In this document: piece after piece, positions 18,226 to 27,064 of the stretch
Layout: each line of letters opens with the position of its first letter
How positions within the stretch are numbered: the first letter of the stretch is position 1
Source: Scalindua sp964437425
GTDB lineage: Bacteria; Planctomycetota; Brocadiia; Brocadiales; Scalinduaceae
NCBI GenBank assembly: GCA_964437425.1
Contig: CAYTGO010000004.1
Coordinates: forward strand, 1-64,000
Reading direction: 5' to 3'
Length of the DNA: 64,000 nt
Program-made: the position numbers and the translations under genes
Notes under the pieces: model-generated
The model's input: the letters and a program-made list of their open reading frames with translations, nothing else
The model's database searches: none
Told to the model about the DNA's origin: nothing

Positions 18226-19857
18226 TTAGACACATGGCAAGGTGAATGTGAAGTTACTCCCTTTACCACGCTCACTTTCCACCCACACCCTGCCACCATG
18301 ATGCACTATAATCTCTTTGCAGATCGCAAGTCCAAGACCTGTCCCTTTTACTTTGTCTGTGAGTCCATTTCTCACTTGACTAAATTTTTCAAATATTTTT
18401 TCCTGATCTTCTTTAGCAATGCCAATACCCTTATCTATTACACTTATCGCTACCTCGTCATTTATCTTTCTTGCTCTGCATATTATAGGCCCTTCCTGTG
18501 TGAACTTTACTGCATTAGACACCAGATTAATCACGACCTGCTTAAGCTTATCACTGTCACCCACAACCTCAGGTAGCCCACTTTCAATATCTTCAACTAC
18601 TTCAAGTTGATACATTTCAATAAAACTATTAGTGACTTCCAATGCACGTCCGACAATCTTAGCCACTGAAAGGTTTTCCATCTGCCAATCTACCTTTTTA
18701 GCCTCCATCTTTGATATATCAAGTATATCATCGATAAGATCTGTCAACCTATCTCCCTCTAACTTTATAATACCAATGTTCTTTTTTATTTGGTTTACTG
18801 ATTTATCAGCTTTATCTACACCTTCATTGACTAGAGGGAATATAACCTTCTCAAGCTTCATATTTATGATCCTTACAAAGCCCAAGATCAGAGCAAGCGG
18901 AGTTCTTATTTCATGAGACACCGTGGACAGGAAATCTGTTCTCATTTTATCCTGCTCTTTAAGTTTTGTATTTGCTCCACTTAATTCATGTGTTCTTTCT
19001 TCCACTTTCTGTTCCAGTGTTCTGCTATAGTCCTCTAATTCCTTATATGACCATTTCAGTCTTTTTGACATCTCGACAAATGCACTGGCAAGAATCCCTA
19101 CCTCATCCTCTGATTTAACTACAATTTCCTCCGAAAAGCTGAAATTCTCACTGGATAATCCACGAACTGATTCCGTCAAACTTATGAGCGGTTTAGATAG
19201 CCTGCTTGATATAATATACACTACTATACCACCCACAAAAATAAAGATAGCTGAAATAGTGATACCCCAGATGACAATTTTTCTTGACTCTTTCAACAAA
19301 TCATTTTTCATATTTGCGATCTCTTGATTAAGCGGATCCAATGAAAAACCCAATCTGAGTACTCCCCATGGGTTTGTACCCGCATAAATCGGTACCACAA
19401 ATTCTAAGTAAGTATTTCCGTTCTTCTTGTATTCGTTTATAGTTGCCGTTGTCTGACTGGCAGCAAAATAAGCCGCTTCGTCTACAAGTTCTTCCTGCTG
19501 AAGCTCCTGTTTCATGGTATGGATATAAGCCTTACGGGAGAAATCCATTAATATTGCATAGCTAAGCCCTCTATCTTCGTTGACAGATTTTGTTATTATT
19601 TCGGTTACATTAGAGAGGTTGAAGGAGGCAATTCCATTTTCGGCCTGGCGAGCCAAACTATCTGAAAGCATCTTTCCTCTATCGATTAGGTTTTCTCTCA
19701 TCAGGGTGGTAAGCGTATTCAACTCTCTAGTTAGATTCTTTTTTTCAGTCGAAACATGGATGTAGCTCAGCGTTAGAAGCAAACCAATAATCAGACCAAC
19801 CATGGTTGAAATAAGTTTCCAGCGAATACTTCTTTTTATATACTTTTTTTCCTTCAT
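18226..19857 (-). CDS. Transmembrane sensor histidine kinase
   Basis: A 543-residue kinase with a first helix at about 13-33, a periplasmic sensor of about 150 residues ending around 190, a second helix near 192-215, HAMP, HisKA with the phosphorylated His in STVSHEIRTP, and HATPase with NAVKF (N box), DKGIGI (G1) and GTGLGL (G2). The sensor has a GVLRLGFS segment typical of Cache-like folds. It starts 11 bases after the binding-protein gene and was probably co-transcribed. Its C-terminal half is closely similar to the kinase at 23996-24865. Confidence 0.95.
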   Translation of the reverse strand: MKEKKYIKRSIRWKLISTMVGLIIGLLLTLSYIHVSTEKKNLTRELNTLTTLMRENLIDRGKMLSDSLARQAENGIASFNLSNVTEIITKSVNEDRGLSYAILMDFSRKAYIHTMKQELQQEELVDEAAYFAASQTTATINEYKKNGNTYLEFVVPIYAGTNPWGVLRLGFSLDPLNQEIANMKNDLLKESRKIVIWGITISAIFIFVGGIVVYIISSRLSKPLISLTESVRGLSSENFSFSEEIVVKSEDEVGILASAFVEMSKRLKWSYKELEDYSRTLEQKVEERTHELSGANTKLKEQDKMRTDFLSTVSHEIRTPLALILGFVRIINMKLEKVIFPLVNEGVDKADKSVNQIKKNIGIIKLEGDRLTDLIDDILDISKMEAKKVDWQMENLSVAKIVGRALEVTNSFIEMYQLEVVEDIESGLPEVVGDSDKLKQVVINLVSNAVKFTQEGPIICRARKINDEVAISVIDKGIGIAKEDQEKIFEKFSQVRNGLTDKVKGTGLGLAICKEIIVHHGGRVWVESERGKGSNFTFTLPCV

Positions 19858-19868
19858 ATTAGATGACT

Positions 19869-20861
19869 CTACCTAACAATTTCATTTACCGAATCTAATG
19901 CCTCTATATTTAAATTTAATCCGTATTCCTCTACCTTCTTCATATTCAAAATAATATGAGATCCGGCAGGGTTCTGTACCTTTTCTTCAATTTTCAGGTT
20001 TTCTCTGATGCCAGAAATAATTTCAGCAGATTGTTTAATCATGGTGGGAATATCGGCGGACATAATTAAAGTCGCTCCCAAGTTAACAAAAGCTTTGTCA
20101 TAAGTGTAAATCGGCTTACCGGCGGCCTGGCATTGATCAAATAATTTATTTACCGAATCTATATCGTATATAACTGTTGGGTCTGGGATTAACCAAAGTG
20201 CGTCTACATTTGGTAATAAATTATTCAAAGCTGATTCTATTTTATCAGGTTTATTTATGGATTTACCAACAATACTAATCCCTACGTCTTTCGCACTCTC
20301 AACAGCAATATCAAACCATTCCTCATTATACTTGCTGTTATACAATATACCTATTTTGTTCACATCCTTAAAGAAATAACGGTACATCATCAATTGTGTA
20401 CCTTGGAGTAGTTCATTCGAAATACCGTAAGTACCTTTATCTATTGGATGACGACGCCAATTTATCACCAAAGAAAAGACTATATTCTTTTTTTCTGCCA
20501 GTTTGTAAGCCATCTGGTACGCCTTCGACCCGATACAATAGATTACACTAGGGTTCATATCATGAATCATTTTCTTTATCTTTCTTTCATCTATCCACTT
20601 ACTACCCAAGTCTATTTCACCTTTGAGATTTGCTATTTTTGATTTTAGTTCAGATTCTGCCAGAGAGTATTTGTAAATCGATGAATCAGAATTGAGCACT
20701 AAGACTCCTTTATCATCATCCGCAAGTAGAGTACTTGAAATAAATAATGTCAAAAGTGTAGAAATAATAAATATTGGCACGATGGAGCAATATCCTCCCT
20801 TACCAAGAAGAACAAATGCTCTCAAACCGTTTGTTATTTTTTTGAAGGATTCGTTCATCAT
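19869..20861 (-). CDS. Periplasmic ABC-type substrate-binding protein (ABC_sub_bind family)
   Basis: Exported protein of 330 residues with a hydrophobic export or anchor segment (about 27-47) and a two-lobed binding-protein fold: ground features are VIYCIGSKAYQMA, NKIGILYNS, ALWLIPDPTVIYD, GKPIYTYDKAFVNLGATL. The family binds small ligands for ABC importers, but no permease or ATPase is nearby, so a sensory role for the adjacent kinase is inferred. The start ATG at 20861 overlaps the upstream TGA (ATGA) and has GGAAAG upstream; a longer reading from 20903 is unlikely. Confidence 0.85.
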   Translation of the reverse strand: MMNESFKKITNGLRAFVLLGKGGYCSIVPIFIISTLLTLFISSTLLADDDKGVLVLNSDSSIYKYSLAESELKSKIANLKGEIDLGSKWIDERKIKKMIHDMNPSVIYCIGSKAYQMAYKLAEKKNIVFSLVINWRRHPIDKGTYGISNELLQGTQLMMYRYFFKDVNKIGILYNSKYNEEWFDIAVESAKDVGISIVGKSINKPDKIESALNNLLPNVDALWLIPDPTVIYDIDSVNKLFDQCQAAGKPIYTYDKAFVNLGATLIMSADIPTMIKQSAEIISGIRENLKIEEKVQNPAGSHIILNMKKVEEYGLNLNIEALDSVNEIVR

Positions 20862-21724
20862 CTTTCCAGAGACATCCTTTCCAATTCTTCCACTTTTTTC
20901 CACCCATCCACTCCAAGCATTTTTAATTTCCTTTTACCATCCAGTACTGTTCCCATCTCCTCAACAATTGTTATCAACAACCTCATTTTTTCATCAGATT
21001 GTCTTGGGGTAGCTATTATCGGAAGCAATATTTCCTCGCTTTTAGACAATGATCTTAGAAACCCGTATTGCTTGGGATTAATTGCCGCTAATTTTGTCAG
21101 GCTGCTTTCTGTAGTCAGTGCTGAATCAGCCATGCCATACCCAACGGCCATCAACGCATCAATGTCCTTTGGCACAGTTAATATTTTCATGGAGTCGATA
21201 ATGTCTCTTTTTCCTTCTCCATGCATTTGCATAAGAATGTTTTTTGTGTAATCCTCATTGCCTGACGAAGCAACAATTTTGCCCTTCAATAAATCAATAC
21301 TTATAATATTATTTTTTGCAGTTAGTATTTTTTCATAAGTTGCTTTACCATTCGAAATACCAACAAGCCTGGCTTGCATATCAATCGGAAATGTTTTTTT
21401 TAGTTGATTAAAATGCCAGCTGGACAGCAGAAAAATCCCATCACTCCTTCCTACTATAAACTTTTCGAAGGATTTTCTGTCACTGAAAGGTTGAAACTGA
21501 AAAGGCCCATAACTTGATAGATATTGGTCAAACTCAGTCTTAAGGGATGCAAAGTTGTTAATATTAGTTTCCGGGTTGTAGAAATAGATTGTATATGTAT
21601 TGTCGGCGAATGTTCTAGTCGGAATGAGCAACAACATGCAAACCAGTAAGCAGAAAGCAATAAGTAGTTGATATCTCCTATAAGCCCTCTTTACTTTAGA
21701 TTCGTTGTATTTCAGGATTGACAT
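20858..21724 (-). CDS. PhnD-like periplasmic binding protein
   Basis: Secreted protein of 288 residues with an N-terminal signal segment (about 18-40, ending in TFA). The rest resembles phosphonate/phosphate-type binding proteins (PhnD-like): FIVGRSDGIFLLSSWHF, LLKGKIVASSGNEDYT, VPKDIDALMAVGYGMADSAL. The ligand cannot be told from sequence. It overlaps the following binding-protein gene by four bases, so the two are translationally coupled, and lies 112 bases after the TonB-dependent receptor gene. Confidence 0.78.
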   Translation of the reverse strand: MSILKYNESKVKRAYRRYQLLIAFCLLVCMLLLIPTRTFADNTYTIYFYNPETNINNFASLKTEFDQYLSSYGPFQFQPFSDRKSFEKFIVGRSDGIFLLSSWHFNQLKKTFPIDMQARLVGISNGKATYEKILTAKNNIISIDLLKGKIVASSGNEDYTKNILMQMHGEGKRDIIDSMKILTVPKDIDALMAVGYGMADSALTTESSLTKLAAINPKQYGFLRSLSKSEEILLPIIATPRQSDEKMRLLITIVEEMGTVLDGKRKLKMLGVDGWKKVEELERMSLER

Positions 21725-21836
21725 ATTTTATAGACAAAGGAAACAGAACTTGATTGTAGATTTAGTTACGCTCAATAGGCTTCTAAGCCCAATGTGGACT
21801 TAGGGTACAACTTCAATTTGTTAGAAAATTTTATAC

Positions 21837-23933
21837 CTAAAACTCGAAACGCAACTCAATAGTAACCGATCTACCCTGTTGAGGATAATCGGTAGGGACG
21901 GTATTTTGCGGGGAGGGATCGTAATAGCTTTTGTCAAAAAGATTAAATACAGACCCTCTAACCTCAAAATTGTCTATGAAATTCTTTCCAATAAGTGTCA
22001 TGTTTACCAGTGCTTGTCCTGGAATATCACGCCTGGTGTCACCATCTTCTCTTGGCCTAGGGCCACTGAGAAGGGTAGTAAGATTGGCATTGGCATATTT
22101 GCAGAACGCAGCGTTTACACCAATGTTCCCATTATGTACCGGGACATCAGGCAAACGATTTCTATTCCTGGTGTCTTCAGCATCTTGATAGGTATAATTG
22201 GCAAAAACGTAATTGTCATTACCAAAATCTGCCTTTAATTCTGTTTCCACTCCTATAATTCGTGCTCCACCCCTGTTTTGAAACTGCTTTGGGCTTCCTA
22301 CGTCTTCAAGTTTAATCCTGTCTCTTATCCGGTTATAAAAGAAATTCGTACTGGCCTTTATATGACTGGTAAAGTTATAACCCAGGCCAGCTTCATATGT
22401 ATTAATCTTTTCAGGGTCAAGTGAAGAGTTGCCTATCTTGACAGTTTGATTTGCAAGAAACAGCTCTTGAAAACTGGGCGCCTTAAAGGCAGTCGCAAAC
22501 AATAGTTTCAGATGCGCATCCTCTAGAAAACGCCAAATAAGCCCCATCCTTGGATTGGTTGTACCTTCAAACCGAGTAAACCGGTCATGCCGAACACCAA
22601 CTGTTAAATCAATATCTTTTGTAATATTCCACTCATCCTGCAGATAAGTTGCATATATGTGCCTTGTCGCCTTTCTCGTAAATGGAAGGTCATCAGAAAA
22701 ATCCGTAACTAATGTCAGGTTAGCGTTTGTTATTGGATGGGAGTTTTTACTAAATTTTATATCGTGCTGGTGAATCCATTCGTATTGCAAACCAAACGTT
22801 AATTCATTTCCTTCAAAAAGTTTATAGTTAACTTGATTATCAAAACCAATAGTCCTTTGCTTAAATCGTAATTGCCCCTTTATACCTTCAGGGTAGGTTC
22901 CTAGATGACCATCAGGACGTTGTTCAAAAAAAGGATCATAATTATACTGATCATAATATAATTTAGGTGTTATATTTAGCTTTTCACTCAGAGATAATCT
23001 GTAAGTAAATTCAGTAAACATATAAGTGTCTCTTAACATCGATTCCTCATTAAGAGCATCACCGACACCTATATAATCCTTTCTCCTTTTCTTCATATAC
23101 TTAGCCTTAACCTCCAGGTTATTGTATGACAGTTTCAAGTTCAGATCCGTCTTTTCCTTTCTGTTTTGAGATTGTCCGGGACTTCTAGAGGCCGCAGCAG
23201 GAAAGAGGATATCTTGCTCTATCTTTTTGCTGAAACCTTGAGTATCAAAATAATCAAGAAATCCGGAAATCTTCAAGCCGCCGAATTCTCTGCCGAAAAG
23301 CAGATTATAATTTTGAGTACTGAAAGAGCCTCCGCTTGTGGTCACTTGAAAACCGTCTATGTCTTCATTGTCTTTTGTAATAACGTTGACGACCGCGAGG
23401 AATGCGTTTTGTCCATACAGGGCAGAACCGGGGCCCCTGATGATCTCAACCTTCTTTATGTTCTCAACCGGAAGGTCATCGAAATTCCACATAGCCCCGC
23501 CTCTCCAAACATCATTGATAGAGTGTCCGTCTATCAAGACCTTGATCTTTTGTGAAGCGTCATCCAACATCCCTCTTACGGCAATCTCTCTTTCACCTGT
23601 TTCATCCATAGAAACATAGAAGCCGGGTACTATTTTCAGCACATCTATTAATGTACGAAATCCCATCTGCTTTATCTGTTTGGCAGCTATTACAGTAACT
23701 ATGCCAGGTGCCTTACTGATGGGTGTTTTATGCCTTGTTGCAATTTCGATCATGGACTCTGCCTGCAACCATTTTATCTCTTCCATAATCTCATTTGCAT
23801 TTTGTGGTGAAATTGAGGTTGTTTCAATTTGACCTTGCTTCCCCTGCCCTGATACTTCTTCAGAAGAAGCCAGAGTCAAACTGAGAAGACTGCTAGCAAA
23901 TATGAAAATAATGATAATAATTATCTTTTGCAT
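21837..23933 (-). CDS. TonB-dependent outer-membrane receptor
   Basis: A 698-residue outer-membrane transporter with signal peptide (about 1-22), a possible TonB box in MIEIATRHK, a plug domain (about 60-180, with VKVLIDGHSIND-like IKVLIDGHSIND and IIRGPGSALYGQNAFLAVVNVIT), and a 22-strand-type barrel that ends in the aromatic Phe signature (IELRFEF). No STN signalling domain is present. The plug class resembles cobalamin or siderophore receptors, but the ligand is unknown. It precedes two periplasmic binding proteins on the same strand. Confidence 0.95.
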   Translation of the reverse strand: MQKIIIIIIFIFASSLLSLTLASSEEVSGQGKQGQIETTSISPQNANEIMEEIKWLQAESMIEIATRHKTPISKAPGIVTVIAAKQIKQMGFRTLIDVLKIVPGFYVSMDETGEREIAVRGMLDDASQKIKVLIDGHSINDVWRGGAMWNFDDLPVENIKKVEIIRGPGSALYGQNAFLAVVNVITKDNEDIDGFQVTTSGGSFSTQNYNLLFGREFGGLKISGFLDYFDTQGFSKKIEQDILFPAAASRSPGQSQNRKEKTDLNLKLSYNNLEVKAKYMKKRRKDYIGVGDALNEESMLRDTYMFTEFTYRLSLSEKLNITPKLYYDQYNYDPFFEQRPDGHLGTYPEGIKGQLRFKQRTIGFDNQVNYKLFEGNELTFGLQYEWIHQHDIKFSKNSHPITNANLTLVTDFSDDLPFTRKATRHIYATYLQDEWNITKDIDLTVGVRHDRFTRFEGTTNPRMGLIWRFLEDAHLKLLFATAFKAPSFQELFLANQTVKIGNSSLDPEKINTYEAGLGYNFTSHIKASTNFFYNRIRDRIKLEDVGSPKQFQNRGGARIIGVETELKADFGNDNYVFANYTYQDAEDTRNRNRLPDVPVHNGNIGVNAAFCKYANANLTTLLSGPRPREDGDTRRDIPGQALVNMTLIGKNFIDNFEVRGSVFNLFDKSYYDPSPQNTVPTDYPQQGRSVTIELRFEF

Positions 23934-23995
23934 GTGCTGGTATTCCTTATTGAACAGAGGTGTACGTTTTTATTATAACTGTTCCTAAAAAACCC

Positions 23996-24865
23996 TCATT
24001 GCTTATTAAGTGCGCAGGTAACCGGTAAAGTAAATGAGAAAGTACTTCCTTTCCCTAACTCACTTTCAACCCATATCCTACCACCATGTCGATTTACAAT
24101 CTCCTTACAAATTGGGAGTCCAAGACCAGTTCCCCTTGACTTGCCTTTAGACGCAGTACCAATCTGCCTGAACTTTTCAAACACCCTCTCTTGATCACTC
24201 TCACTTATGCCTCCACCTGTATCTTTTACGCTTATCAATATTTCGTCATCAATCATCCATGCTCTGCATCGAATATATCCATCCTCTGTAAACTTTATAG
24301 CATTAGAAAACAGATTTATCAATACCTGTTCCAATCTATACTTGTCACCTGCAACCTCAGGCAGTCCGTCCTCAATGTCACATTCCAGCTCAAGCCCATG
24401 ACGTTCAAAGGATCTGTTAGTAATATCCGCTGCCAGTTCAATGATTTCAGCCACTGAAACAGGTTCCATGTCCCATTCAATCTTTCCTTCTTCAATTTTA
24501 GTAACGTCAAGGAGGTCGTTTATAAGATCAGTCAACCTCACTCCCTCTGATATTATGGTGTTGATGTTATTCTTCACCTTTAAGACAGATTCCTTGACAG
24601 TGTCATCTTCAAGTCTGAGATTAGGAAATATAGATTTATCAAGCCTTTTGCTTATAATCTTTGCAAAACCTAATACTGCAGCAAGAGGCGTCCTTAATTC
24701 GTGTGATACTAATGATAAAAATTCTGTTTTTGCCCGATCTGCTTCTTGAATTTTTCTATTTGCTTCTTTTAGCTCAAGAGTTCTTTCTATCACTTTCTGT
24801 TCCAATGTCCGGCTGTAGAACTCTAATTTGTTCGCCTCTTCCACCAATTGCTTCTTTGCATTCAT
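23996..24865 (-). CDS. Soluble histidine kinase lacking a sensor domain
   Basis: A 289-residue kinase core. It opens with a coiled coil (about 8-48, RTLEQKVIERTLELKEANRK), then HisKA with the His in SLVSHELRTP, then HATPase with NAIKF, DTGGGI and GTGLGL. There is no transmembrane segment or recognised input domain, so signals must come through a partner. It is 62 bases upstream of the TonB receptor gene. Its core is paralogous to the transmembrane kinase at 18226-19857. Confidence 0.93.
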   Translation of the reverse strand: MNAKKQLVEEANKLEFYSRTLEQKVIERTLELKEANRKIQEADRAKTEFLSLVSHELRTPLAAVLGFAKIISKRLDKSIFPNLRLEDDTVKESVLKVKNNINTIISEGVRLTDLINDLLDVTKIEEGKIEWDMEPVSVAEIIELAADITNRSFERHGLELECDIEDGLPEVAGDKYRLEQVLINLFSNAIKFTEDGYIRCRAWMIDDEILISVKDTGGGISESDQERVFEKFRQIGTASKGKSRGTGLGLPICKEIVNRHGGRIWVESELGKGSTFSFTLPVTCALNKQ

Positions 24866-25055
24866 AGTAAATCCTATCCCCGGCCATTTATATAATGGAA
24901 TATAGTTTTTTCAATTCTTTGGAATGATTATTCTATTGAGACTAATGATGGTAGAAGGCAAGAACCGAAATAATATTTTGTTCTTGATAGTCATTTTTGA
25001 GATTTCCAGACACTCGTAATATATCGAAAAATATTTATTTTGATATTAATGTTTT

Positions 25056-25421
25056 TTAGCCTATCTTGGCTTTGATCTCCTGAATTAGTTTCTCTTTTGT
25101 CACAGTTTTGTCTAGAAACGTAAGGTTTGGATCCACTTCCTTTAGGCTTTTATAACTCTGTTTGGGCATACCGCTGATTACGATAATTGGAATTTCTGTG
25201 CATTCAGGCATACCCTTTAAGTACAAGAAGACCGTATCACCGGTCATCATATCCATCAGCATGTCGAGAATAAACAAATCAGGTTTTTCTTCCTCCAATT
25301 TTATCAAGGCTTCATCTCCATCATAAGCATGAATAAGCTTATAATCATGATCTTCAAGCATGTCAGCATAAAGATCATGGAATACTTGGTCATCATCTAT
25401 TACCATTATAGTTTTAGGCAT
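25056..25421 (-). CDS. Single-domain response regulator
   Basis: Receiver of 121 residues with no output domain. The acidic residues are DDD (9-11), the phosphoacceptor is D53 in FILDMLMD, Ser in VISGMP and Lys in FLDKTV. The usual Pro after the phosphoacceptor region is replaced (MLMDMMTG), a mild deviation. It is the first gene of the minus-strand block 17750-25421 and lies 190 bases before the soluble kinase. Confidence 0.92.
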   Translation of the reverse strand: MPKTIMVIDDDQVFHDLYADMLEDHDYKLIHAYDGDEALIKLEEEKPDLFILDMLMDMMTGDTVFLYLKGMPECTEIPIIVISGMPKQSYKSLKEVDPNLTFLDKTVTKEKLIQEIKAKIG

Positions 25422-25625
25422 TTTTTGTGTTACCCCTCCTCATCTTAAGAGAAATATAATCAGCCTGTAATAGCACAATCCGTTAAAACACAAAAACCTT
25501 GCGACAAAGATATTCGTGCAAATCATCTTCTGCGGCAAGGTCGCTTTAAACTACATCCATGTAAGTTTTGCGCACTTCCATGTCCCCACCTCTACACCTT
25601 ATATTTTTTTATCCTCCAAACCTAT

Positions 25626-25671
25626 AAAAAAAGCCCTGGTCGTCCTAATACGGACATTACCATGGCCTTTT
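25626..25671 (-). terminator. Putative Rho-independent terminator
   Basis: Read on the minus strand, imperfect arms built from GGCC-ATGGT-GTCC and GGAC-ACCA-GGGC close a six-base loop (GTATTA) and are followed by a run of seven T. The stem has an internal loop and mismatches. It could end the transcript of the secreted-protein gene at 26104-26739, although it is over 400 bases downstream. Confidence 0.4.
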
Positions 25672-25985
25672 GTATATAAAAACGTATTGAGTACGGAACC
25701 ATTTTTCTGGCAAATACTATACTTACACACACTACCCCCCCTCACAATATTTGCAGTTATAATTACGCTTACTTAGCGAAACCATAACAAATATATTGTG
25801 TAGTACAATAAGGAAGCGCTTGAAAGTCAAGCAAAAATTATATTATATACTTTGAAATATCTGAATTGGCCACGTGAACCTGACGAGCCTAGAGCGTGAA
25901 TGTTTTACGCGAAAAACGTTCATAGCAAGCCGCGAACAACGTTTCTTCTATGTTCAAACTTAGTAATGAAGAGTTTCTAATTGAT

Positions 25986-26016
25986 CCTGCCTGTATACTT
26001 TCGTATTACAGGCAGG
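25986..26016. repeat. Perfect 10-bp inverted repeat (hairpin)
   Basis: CCTGCCTGTA (25986-25995) and TACAGGCAGG (26007-26016) are perfect complements around an 11-base loop. No T-run follows on either strand, so it is not a classical terminator. It lies about 90 bases after the stop of the secreted-protein gene and could stabilise that transcript's 3' end. Confidence 0.6.
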
Positions 26017-26103
26017 GAAGAGTGGAGTGGTACTTCTTTATATACATTGTCCGGACATACATTAATACAATACGGGCAACTCTTTGGCTATAGGATTATT
26101 GTG

Positions 26104-26739
26104 TTACTTAGTGCTATCAGGGTTATCATCATATAAGTCTGCAATCCCGTCACCATCCTTATCCCTCAAGAAATCTGTATCATTGTCATCGGTTAAAAGC
26201 TCTTGACCGAACGGATTTGATATTTTGGAGTGGCTTCTAAAAAAGCCGGGTGATTCCTGATAGCCGGTTTCAACATCGGTTACCGTAATTTCACCATTAA
26301 TAATAAAACTGAAGATAGCAGAACGGTTTCCGGGTTTGATTGTTGCATCCGGCTTATCAACTGTAAATTTAGTTTTACTGCCTGCGCCATAGTATCCACC
26401 AAATGTCCAGACAACCTCTTGTTCTTTGCCGCGTATGGTAACTTTTGAATCCCAGAGATTTGCCCCCGTAACATTGTTGCGGAACCGATGGTCTGCTGCT
26501 GTTGCATCCTTGGAAATGAATTTTACCGTTACAGATGCAATATGCTCAGTATGGTACTTTGGATCAGGCTCGTTCTGGTCATCATTGATTATTTGGAAAC
26601 AGTACCTGTTGAATCCCGGAACATACGTCGCGTTAACATCAGCTCTTATAGAATCAGCAGTCGCACTCTTTGCCCCAACAAGAAGGCCGATGCACAACAT
26701 GCTAAAAAGTAATATTTTATTAAATCCTGCTTTGCTCAT
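26104..26739 (-). CDS. Secreted protein with C-terminal calcium-binding-like repeat
   Basis: No family recognised with certainty. The 211-residue protein has a signal peptide (about 1-29, ending ATA) and a beta-rich body. The C terminus DTDFLRDKDGDGIADLYDDN resembles a thrombospondin type 3 or EF-hand-like calcium-binding loop. ATG 26739 is chosen because GAAAGGGG stands seven bases upstream; an upstream in-frame start at 26769 lies before this site. It is monocistronic and divergent from the Cache-domain gene. Confidence 0.8.
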   Translation of the reverse strand: MSKAGFNKILLFSMLCIGLLVGAKSATADSIRADVNATYVPGFNRYCFQIINDDQNEPDPKYHTEHIASVTVKFISKDATAADHRFRNNVTGANLWDSKVTIRGKEQEVVWTFGGYYGAGSKTKFTVDKPDATIKPGNRSAIFSFIINGEITVTDVETGYQESPGFFRSHSKISNPFGQELLTDDNDTDFLRDKDGDGIADLYDDNPDSTK

Positions 26740-27064
26740 AAGATATCCCCTTTCCCGACTTAGATGCATTATTAATTATGTTTGATAGTTTTCCAGATAT
26801 TCAGACTTTCATAAATCATTTTACGATACCAAAAATATCATGAATTGAAGAGAAAATCAAGGATGGGTAATAAAAAGATTGCAAACTAAACCTTGACATT
26901 CTGTCAAAAATATATACTATAAATGGCCTAGTCTGTGTTTAGCATTCACCCACGTATCAGATATTCAACACAATGGATCCAATCCTAGGTGGTCAAAGTC
27001 AATTAACTCTTATTATTCGGAATAAAATAATTTTTCTAATTATTTAAATTACACAAGTCTATAT
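26740..27064. other. Divergent intergenic region (325 bases)
   Basis: Lies between the secreted-protein gene (minus) and the Cache-protein gene (plus). It holds the promoter/operator at 26893-26920. Otherwise AT-rich with no gene or RNA that I can support. Confidence 0.5.
26893..26920 (+). promoter_or_regulatory. Putative promoter with embedded inverted repeat
   Basis: TTGACA (26893-26898) and TACTAT (26915-26920) are 16 bases apart. The -35 box is also the left arm of a perfect inverted repeat TTGACA-TTC-TGTCAA (26893-26907). An operator overlapping the -35 box would suit repression. It points to the Cache gene, whose start codon is about 145 bases downstream. Confidence 0.4.

Larger units (their letters stand above)
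25422..26103. other. Gene-free stretch of 682 bases
   Basis: No convincing gene in either strand: an open frame at 25516-25776 has no ribosome binding site, poor codon character and no recognisable protein. It contains a minus-strand terminator-like hairpin (25626-25671), paired CCTTGC/GCAAGG arms (about 25497-25540), a near-perfect inverted repeat around 25898-25922 and a strong 10-bp hairpin (25986-26016). A structured RNA is possible; I could not match c-di-GMP, cobalamin or TPP riboswitch consensus by eye. Confidence 0.5.

Noticed and set aside
25516..25776. 86-codon plus-strand frame in the gene-free region
   Set aside because: No ribosome binding site, no recognisable composition, and it runs through the terminator-like hairpin.
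25422..26103. c-di-GMP or cobalamin riboswitch in the region near the TonB receptor block
   Set aside because: Consensus cores (for example CACGCACAGGGCAAACC, or the B12-box) were not found by eye on either strand.
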